Positions 28,201 through 37,200 of a stretch of DNA of 64,000 nt are shown here, piece by piece; position 1 is the stretch's first letter; every line of letters starts with the position of its first letter. The notes below the pieces were generated by a model. That model ran no database searches, was not told the DNA's origin, and saw nothing but the letters and a program-made list of their open reading frames with translations. The stretch lies in contig NC_089224.1 in the NCBI RefSeq assembly GCF_963924675.1, positions 70,727,464 to 70,791,463 of the forward strand. The letters are read 5' to 3'. This stretch comes from Phocoena phocoena (lineage: Eukaryota; Chordata; Mammalia; Artiodactyla; Phocoenidae). The position numbers were made by a program, and so were the translations under genes.

Positions 28201-31200
28201 GGGAAAACCAAATAACATCTTGATTAGAATCATCAATGATGGGCTAACAGACTTTGCATGTCTCTGAAGGTGATATCCTGAAAAGGATACAACATCAATT
28301 ATCTATTATTTTGAGAGAGGACATATAATCTAGATCTAATCATGAAGAAACATCAGACAATGTCAAACTGAGGAAGAGTCTATAAAATAACTTACTTGTA
28401 TTCTTCAAAAATGTTAATGTCATGAAAGTCAAAAAAGGCCTAGGAACTGTTCCAGATTAAAGACATTAGAATTAAACATAACACAATATCCTGGATTGGA
28501 TCCTAAACTGTACAGAAAAATAAGTGTCATAAAGGACATTATTAGGATAATTTATGAAACTTAAATATAGACCATTGATTAGAAAGCAGTAACCAAGTTT
28601 AAATGTCCTCAATCTGGTAACTGCACTATATGCTTATGTAAGAGAGTATCATTGTTCTTAAGGAAAAAAACTCAAGTATTAAGCAGTGAAAAAGCATGAT
28701 ATATGGAAACTAATCTCTCAAATAGTTTAAGTAATTATCGTGTATATGTACGGCTACAGACTAACACATAAAGGGGGGAAGGAGGAAGGAAGGGAAATAG
28801 GAAAGGAAATAAAAAAGCAAATGTACAATGCTAAGAATTGGTGAATTTAGGTAAAAAAATATATATGGGAGCTCTTTGTACAATTCATACAATTTATCTG
28901 TAATTTTGAAGTTATTTCAAAATAAAAAGTTTTCAAAAAAGAGAGGGAGAGAAGGGACACACACGTATGTATGGAAATTTCTGAATGGATACATCCAAAC
29001 TTAAAGATGTCAATCAATGAGGAGGGGAAGAAGATGAGGAAAAGGAGCCTCTCTCTCTACAATGATCCTTTAAAACAATAGACTGAACTCCACCCAGTGT
29101 CTCTCTTTAAATATATAACCTGTAAGTCAGGTTCCTAACCTGGGATCCATGGACCAAAGAGGTCTACAGACAGAATTCACTGTACCTATAAGGGGGTGGG
29201 AAAAAATTACATTTTCATTTCATTAACCTTTAACTGATTATTCTTTTGTCAATTATGAATGTAGACAACAAACAATAGTAGTTTTAGGAGTACCTGTAAC
29301 TGTATCACCAATAGAAATCATATATATTTTCACTTCACATTAGCTGTTGAGATTCTCAAAATAGCATATACCGTTCAGTTATTTTCAAAGTACATTAACA
29401 CTTCCTGCAAGACTTTTATTTAATGTGATAGATGATAAAAAGCAGGTTACATAACATTTGCTTTTTAAGTATTTTCATAAGTATATTTCAAAATAACTGG
29501 TTTCTTTGTAATCCTATGGATGTTATTTTATTCACTTATGTTATTCTGAAAAAGAAAATTATGAGCTTCAGACTGCTCAAGGTTTTCATGGCATATCAAA
29601 GTTAAGAATCTCTTCTCTGAGCTATAGATCCCTTACTTGTTTACAAATATGCCATAATGAGGAAAATTAAAATAGTTTGCAGCTTTTTGCTCTGCTATAA
29701 AGCAAATTATAAAAAAAAGGTCGCTGATAATGAACATTCAATCTAATCTTCTCATTATGTAATTTCTAGATAGAGTAATTTCCCATAGTGCTAGAGCAAT
29801 AATTATTCAAAACACTAACTGCAATCTCACACAAAGTACCCAAGAACAAAATAACAGCATACACCCACACATGAAAAAATACAGTCACACAGCAACTTGT
29901 AAAAATGAATCAACACTGTGAAATATCTCTTAGAGAAACTCAGTGCTTACGTATCTTAAAGAAACTGGTTAAAAACAAGATACTATTTACCATCTCTCTT
30001 TTGGAAAATTTTTTAAAATTTCTTTAATGATTGGCTGGTAGCAGGCATCCCTTTCTGCTTTCCCAGTTTCACTCCAGTCTCTCACAAACTGTTTCAATGT
30101 GGATTTTAACTTATCCATGTCAAATGTGGATGCTGGCATAATCTTTCCATTCTCCTGTTTAAAAAACAGAAATCAATTAGTTTCTCAGAAAGTAATCAAT
30201 CTTGAATATGATTAGATAAACATGCTACTAAGGGGCTTTATAGATGGTTTAGAGGGTAGGTCACTAGCCTTTCAACTCGACCGGGATTCAAGTGCAGCTT
30301 GAGATTCTAAATGAAGAGTTTGGTGGTCTCACTTCTACCCTCAATACAGTATGGTCCATTAATCATGAAACCACCATATAATTAAGCAGTCTTTACTCAA
30401 GAGAGGACCAGAACTGAGCTGCTATGGAGACCAAATATTCTCTCCGTCTAAGAGAGGAAAGAAAGAGCCTCCAGGTCATTGATGGGGCAGCATGGAAGGG
30501 CTCACACTGGAGTGGCCCAACTGTATCTATCCTGTGGATACAAAAACAGGACTTCAGTTTCTATTACTTCCAGTCCCTTGAGATTTATAAGTGAAAATAA
30601 TCTTTTAGATTAGAGTAAAAGATGAACATCAATAGATGCAAGATTCTGAAGATAATGTTTAGCAAGAGAAATTAATTTCACACAGCTCGGAAAGTTGTTG
30701 ATAAAAATGTAAGTCACTAACTCCATACACCACAATAGGCAGAACACTATGTGAAAAGTGTATCAAAATGCCCACAATTATCTTAGTACTTTTAGGGGAA
30801 AAAAATCAGTGAACAAATCCAGTTTCTGGCATACTGTTCTATTAAACCTAATAAAATGACTGAACATACAAGTGAAAACATTCTCTAAGGAGAGCCAATG
30901 ACTCTTTCATTTCATAAAAATGAAATCCAGGAAGATAAAGATCTCAAAATATAGAAGTCAAACCCTAAAATAAAAACAAATAGAACAAACTTGCACATAC
31001 GTCTTCTCCATATTCTTTATTTTCAAACATATGTATGCAATCATTCACAATGGTGAGTAGTATTTCTTGATTATGATCAACGCATTTCCGGATCTTGTCC
31101 AAGTGAAGAAGAAACTGCGGAAGTAGTTTCTGCTGATTAGCTGGGAGTGATCGAAATTGTCTTTCTGTTCGGTGCACTCGCTCATGCATACTGGTGCTAA

Positions 31201-34200
31201 AACATAAAAGGTGTTTTTTAAATTGGCAAAGAATTCTCACCAGAGGCCAATCTTATTTTAAGTTTCTCTTCCTGTACAATTATTTCCTTATAATGTTGGA
31301 TACTGTCCAGCCATTTTCAATCTTTTGGTTTCTTAAAGGATATCAATTTATGAAGTTTCGTATATTTTCATCTTATTACAAACTCTCTAAGCAACCAAAC
31401 AAAAGACAAATAGTTAAAACACCTGCATCAATTAGAAGGGAGAAAAAAGGAAACGTAAAGAGGATTAATGCACATGTTTATTTTTATGATTTCAATTTCC
31501 AAAATTAAAATTTTCAGCAGAACAGCTTTGATTTTAGAAATTTTAGATTTCTCCATCCAGTAGCAGAATGCTGCTCTGAAGTTACTTTAGAATATATACA
31601 AAATGTGTTTTGAAATTATTAAGAGCCAACCAAGTTGAATTTTTTAAAATATTGTAAAAGATCTTATATACTACAAAAGTAGTAAACAAATGAAAAACTG
31701 AAATTCTATAGCTTTTTACATGACGATATTCACACTTTGTATTCCAAAAGTTTCCAGATAACTCTAACGGTCACTTTGAGGACATTTTAAAGAAATAAAA
31801 CCTAAAAAGAACATCATTTTTAAAAGTTAAATATTATACTCAAAATGAAATGTCATTTTACATCAATCAGATGGGCAAAATTTTAAAGCCTGACTATATG
31901 AAATACTGGTAAAAGTGCGGAAGATTTAGAATATTTATATACTGATTGATGGTGGGTGCGTAAATTAGTACAACCACTTCAGAAAATTTAGCATTACCTA
32001 GTAAAGCTTAATATGCAGACTCCCTATGACCAAGCAATCATACACCTAGACACATACTCAAGAAACTCTTGCAAACGGGCACATGACACATGAATGTCTC
32101 ATCACAGCACTGTAAGAAATAACAAGCAAAAAATCTGGAAACAACCCAAAAAGTCTATCACCAGTAGACTGAACGAAGAAAATACAGTATAGTTATACAC
32201 AGAATACAGTTAATAAATACAGCTACACACTATAATATGGATAAAACTCAGAAACAAAACATTTGTTGACAAAATCAAGTTGCAGAAAAATACATAATGT
32301 ACAATTCCATCTTATATAAAAATAAGCAACATATTGTAGGGACTAAACATACGTAGAGAAACTACAAGGAAAGTAAGGAAAGGAAAATGCAGGAAAATGA
32401 TGTCCTATGAGGGGAAAAGGATAGATAATGTTCTTTTTGTAAACTGGGTGGTACGCGTTCACTACATCATTCTTTACATTTTACATATACAAATAAACAA
32501 ATACATAAATGCATATGCTTCTTTTAAATGTCCTTTAGCATTTACTCAATATTAAATGGAAATGAAAAATATTCTTTTTCACTTGGCTGCCTGAGTCTCT
32601 CTATTTATCCAAATAATTCTGTCATTTTATCATATGTCAAATTACTGTATAATTTCTGAACAGTCATATTTAAAGAGGTTCTGAAGAAACTTGACAAAAC
32701 TGAAGCAAAAACCTGGTCACATTTTTAGAAGATTGCGTGTGGTGGTATTCTGGGGGTGGTTAGGGATAATGTGAAACCAAATAGGCAGTGGCTGCACTAA
32801 TGTTTGCTTTTTTCCCCCCCCTGGAGACAGTACAACAGTGAGCTCTGGAGTGTAACAGATCCAGATTGAAACCCAGGTTATGCTACCTATTCGCTATGTG
32901 ACCCTTGGCAAGTTACTTCCTTTCCCTGTGGCTCAACAGTCTCATATACCAAAACAAGGAAATACATAACAATGATGATGATGACAGAAGCTATGATTTA
33001 TTAAGATTTAATAAGTGTCAGGCACTAAACCAAGTCACTTAAAATGAATTATTCTGAAAAATCTCCATAAAACCCAACGAGGTAGACACCATTATACTCC
33101 TCTGCCCACTTAATGGATTTCACTGAAAGTGTAACAAAATAAAGCACACAACACACTTAGCCCAGTGCCTAAATCACAGTCATATAATTTTTATCATAGT
33201 CATAATTTATATAACTAATGTGTACACAGTGAAAATACGAAAAATGAAGAAAAGTAAAAGTATTCAGGAGGAAAAAAATTCCTAATAATTCCTCTTCTAG
33301 AGGCAACCACTTCTAACTTTCTGGCATATTTCTCTCTGTTTAAGACAAAGTCATCTAACACCTTTCCAGTCAAAATGCGGTACAGACCACAGCAGATCAC
33401 TTGGAAGTGGTTCGGAATGGAGAATCTCTGGTGCCATGCAAGACCTACTGAAATGTAATCTGCCTTTTAACAAGATCACCAAATGCTTCACATGCACATT
33501 AAAGTTTTAGAAACACTTGTAATTCTTCATCCTTATCGAAAGAATTTTCCCAGGTCAGAAAAAAAGTTCTCAAATATCTATATGACAAATGACTATAAGG
33601 GCTGCTCATCATCATCCCATCTTAGGCAACCAAAATTTACTTAGCTATTTCCCAAACATTGAGCATCTAGATACTTTCACTTGTCTATACAGTGAAATTT
33701 TGTGTTCAAAATCTGTCTACATTTTAGAAAAAAAAAAAAAAAATTACCACAAATTCCCAAAAGAATTACCAGATCAGAAAGATAAGTATTTTTTTTTTTT
33801 TTTTTTTTTTGCGGCACGCGGGCCTCTCACTGTTGTGGCCTCTCCCGTTGCGGAGCACAGGCTCCGGACGCGCAGGCTCAATGGCCATGGCTCAGGGGCC
33901 CAGCCACTCCACGGCATGTGGGATCTTCCCGGACCGGGGCACGAACCCGTGTCCCCTGCATCGGCAGGCAGACTCTCAACCACTGCGCCACCAGGGAAGC
34001 CCAAAGATAAGTATTTTTAAAGCTCTTGATACAAACTGATTTTCAGAAAGATTTTACCAATTTACATTCCTATCAGTAGAGTATGACACTAAGTAACTAC
34101 TTAAAGTGGGCAAACAGCAGTTGCAACAGTTTACAATTCACTGTCAACAGGTTAAATAGTCTCACAGTAATCCTTTCCTAGAATTCCTGGGCACTGGATA

Positions 34201-37200
34201 CCCCACCAACTCCCTCTCACCACGCCTGAAAACTCAGCATTTCCAAACTAATCTTAGCACACGTCCCACCAAAAAAACTTGCACATCTTCCTATATGGCT
34301 GATGTTGATGAATGGTACACCACACATCCACTCAAGTCAGAAATTAATGAGTCATCCTAAAATGCCTCTTCTCATAGCACACACAATCAAGAAGCCTGAA
34401 GTCCTTTTGATTCTACTTCATAAAACTATCTACATATTCCCCCTCCTCCAATGCTTTACCTCAGGCCCTCACTATGTCTCCCAAAGATAAACTGAGAGGC
34501 CTGCTACCTAAATATGCTTTCCCCAACCTAACCCCCTCCCACCTCCAATCAGAGAAATTCTTCTAAAATACAAAACTCATCTATGTCACTATTTAAACTC
34601 CATATTTCAGCATATGTAAAAAGCAATGAATAAATGTTCAGTTATGCTCCCTTGGCATCACTTCTGGTTCTCCTTGGAGACTACTTATTTCCATAAGTGC
34701 AGGGGAGTTGAGTAAGTTATGGATTGGTCAGAAAAGCCAATCCATATAAAAGTTCTGTTAATTCCATATAAAAGTGATGTAATGGGGCTTCCCTGGTGGC
34801 GCAGTGGTTAAAGAGGCCGCTGACCAGTGCAGGGGACACAGGTTTGATCCCTGGTCCGGGAAGATCCCACATGCCGCGAAGCAATTAAGACCGTGTGCCA
34901 CAACTACTGAGCCTGCACTCTGGAGCCTGCGAGCCACAACTACTGAGCCGGCGTGCAACTACTGAAGCCCTCGCACCTAGAGCCCATGCTCTGCAATAAG
35001 AGCCACCGCAATGAGAAGCCTGCGCATTGCAATGAAGGGTGGCCCCCGCTCGCCGCACCCAGAAAGACCCAATGCAGCCAAAAACAACAACAAAAAGCCA
35101 AACCAAAACAAAACACAACAAAGAAAGTGATGTAACTACACAGAGCAGGATGAGATGCAGCATATCCCTTAACCCCTGGTTACTTAATGGTATGCAAAGC
35201 TGTCCATAACATACATCTACATACTCTCTTGAAATAAGTGAGGCCTTATCAAAGTTGAGAAGAGTCCAATCCTTACTATACTATTAAAACTGGGGCTAAT
35301 TTCACTATTCTGTAAATGCTTACATTATCAATGTGTTTTAAGACAGTGGTGGGCAAGTTATGACCTCCTGGCTACTTGTCTGCTTTTATAAAGAGTTCTA
35401 CTGGAACACAGCTATACTCATTCCTTCGCATAATGTCTGTGGTTGCTTTCACACAAGCTTACAGTTGAACAGTTTTAACAGAGACCACCTAGCTCTCAGA
35501 GCTTAAAATGTTCATTGCCTGGTTCTTTAAAGAAAGTTTGCCAACCTTAATTTAAAGGAATGTTTTACAACCTTCAGACTCTCCTTGGTTCTGAACTCAG
35601 TCAGCATTAAGAGGCTACATCCTTGGGCACCTAAGAGGAGAATACAGTCAGCAGCCACATTTCCTCAAGGGTATCCCTACCTCCAGCTCTCTCTAGAAGG
35701 CTGATCTCAGCAGTGACCCCAACTCTGACTCAAAGTGGGTCCAGTGCTGGATCTAGCCAAGGGCTAAGGTCATAGACCCATTCCTCTGCACCTGTTGAAC
35801 TATTCTAGAATTCCAAACACGTAAGCATACCTTTTCAGAGGAGAGTCTGTCTCAATCCATTTAAAATATTTATTAAATGCCCAAGGTTAAAATTGTCTTA
35901 CTAGTACCACTACTTACTAATGCAGGGTAAATTTTTAGTTAATGACTTTGGATTTCAGGCCAGACTCTACCACAATTTGGTTGTATAACCCTAGGCAAGG
36001 TGCTCACCATATCCCCTCACCTGTAAAAATGAGCTCTACATCTCAGTTTTTAAGATCTCACCTAACTGCTATTTCTAAAAGTAGGACATTTCTGACGACG
36101 TTTGATATTTCAAATGTAGTATTTCTTCTGTGAGTAGGTATCTCCATTCATAACAAGAGCAGTATTTTAAGGCTAACATTTTTTGCTATTCAGTACAATG
36201 CTATCATCATTTTTACCTCAGTCAGAATATGTCATCTAAGCAACATCTGTAGAAAGTACAGGACTGGAAGCCACTGGAAAGAGAATTCTTTTTTTCTGAA
36301 TTTTGAATTTTATTTTTTTACACAGCAGGTTCTTATTAGTTATCCATTTAATACATATTAATGTATACATGGCAATCCCAGTCTCCCAATTCATCCCCCC
36401 ACCACCACTCCCCCCTGCTGCTTTCCCCCCCTTGGTGTCCATACGTTTGTTCTCTGCATCTGTGTCTCTATTTCTGCCCTGCAAACCGGTTCATCTGTAC
36501 CATTTTTCTAGGTTCCACATATATGCGTTAATATATATTTGTTTTTCTCTTGGAAAGAGAAAATATTAATCAAAAGACATTTCTTGCCTTATGACCTTTA
36601 TCTAAATCTCCTATATATTGACAAAAAGGCAGTGAGTAGTAAAACCAAACTGTCTGAAATTTGGAAGCATCTGCTAAAGGTCTAGAATAGAATTGTTCAT
36701 AAGAACTTACTACAATCGTGGAAAGGTTTACATCTGCACTGCCCAATACAGCAGACAATAGCCGCATGTGGCTACTGAGCACCTGAAATGTAGCTAGTGA
36801 GACTGAGGAAAGGAATTTTTAATTTTATTAAATTTTAAGTAATTTAAGCTTAAATGCAGCCAGATGTGATTAGTGGCTATGGTATTGGACAGTACAGGTC
36901 TAGAAGATTATAAAATGTTGGAATGTAATAATCCAGTGTTTTCTGCTACACAATCCTTCCCATACCCCTAAACATACTTTTAATTGTATACTATTTTCAG
37001 TACAGGGATTTCAATTTTTTCATTAAGAGAGTACATGCAAATAAAAAGGATTGTTGTTAAAAATGAAATTTTCCTCAGTCCCACACTGAACTGGTAAAGA
37101 AGAGGGAGGAGAGTATAGGAAATTGTATCACAACCACCAGAACGTGCACACAGTGCCCTTTTCTATATTGCCACACTTAGGTCCTAGTTTCAGGTCAAAA

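Larger units (their letters stand above)
17026..29990 (-). other. CARNMT1: CARNMT1 intron 3
   Basis: The largest intron (13.0 kb). It holds CHR SINEs at 21.6, 23.6, 24.6 and 27.8 kb, an L1 ORF2 piece at 24.4-25.9 kb, an MLT1-like LTR and several DNA-transposon relics. Stretches 17030-19070, 19140-19980, 20460-20940, 21900-23500, 25950-27050 and 28940-29990 show nothing recognisable. Confidence 0.9.
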
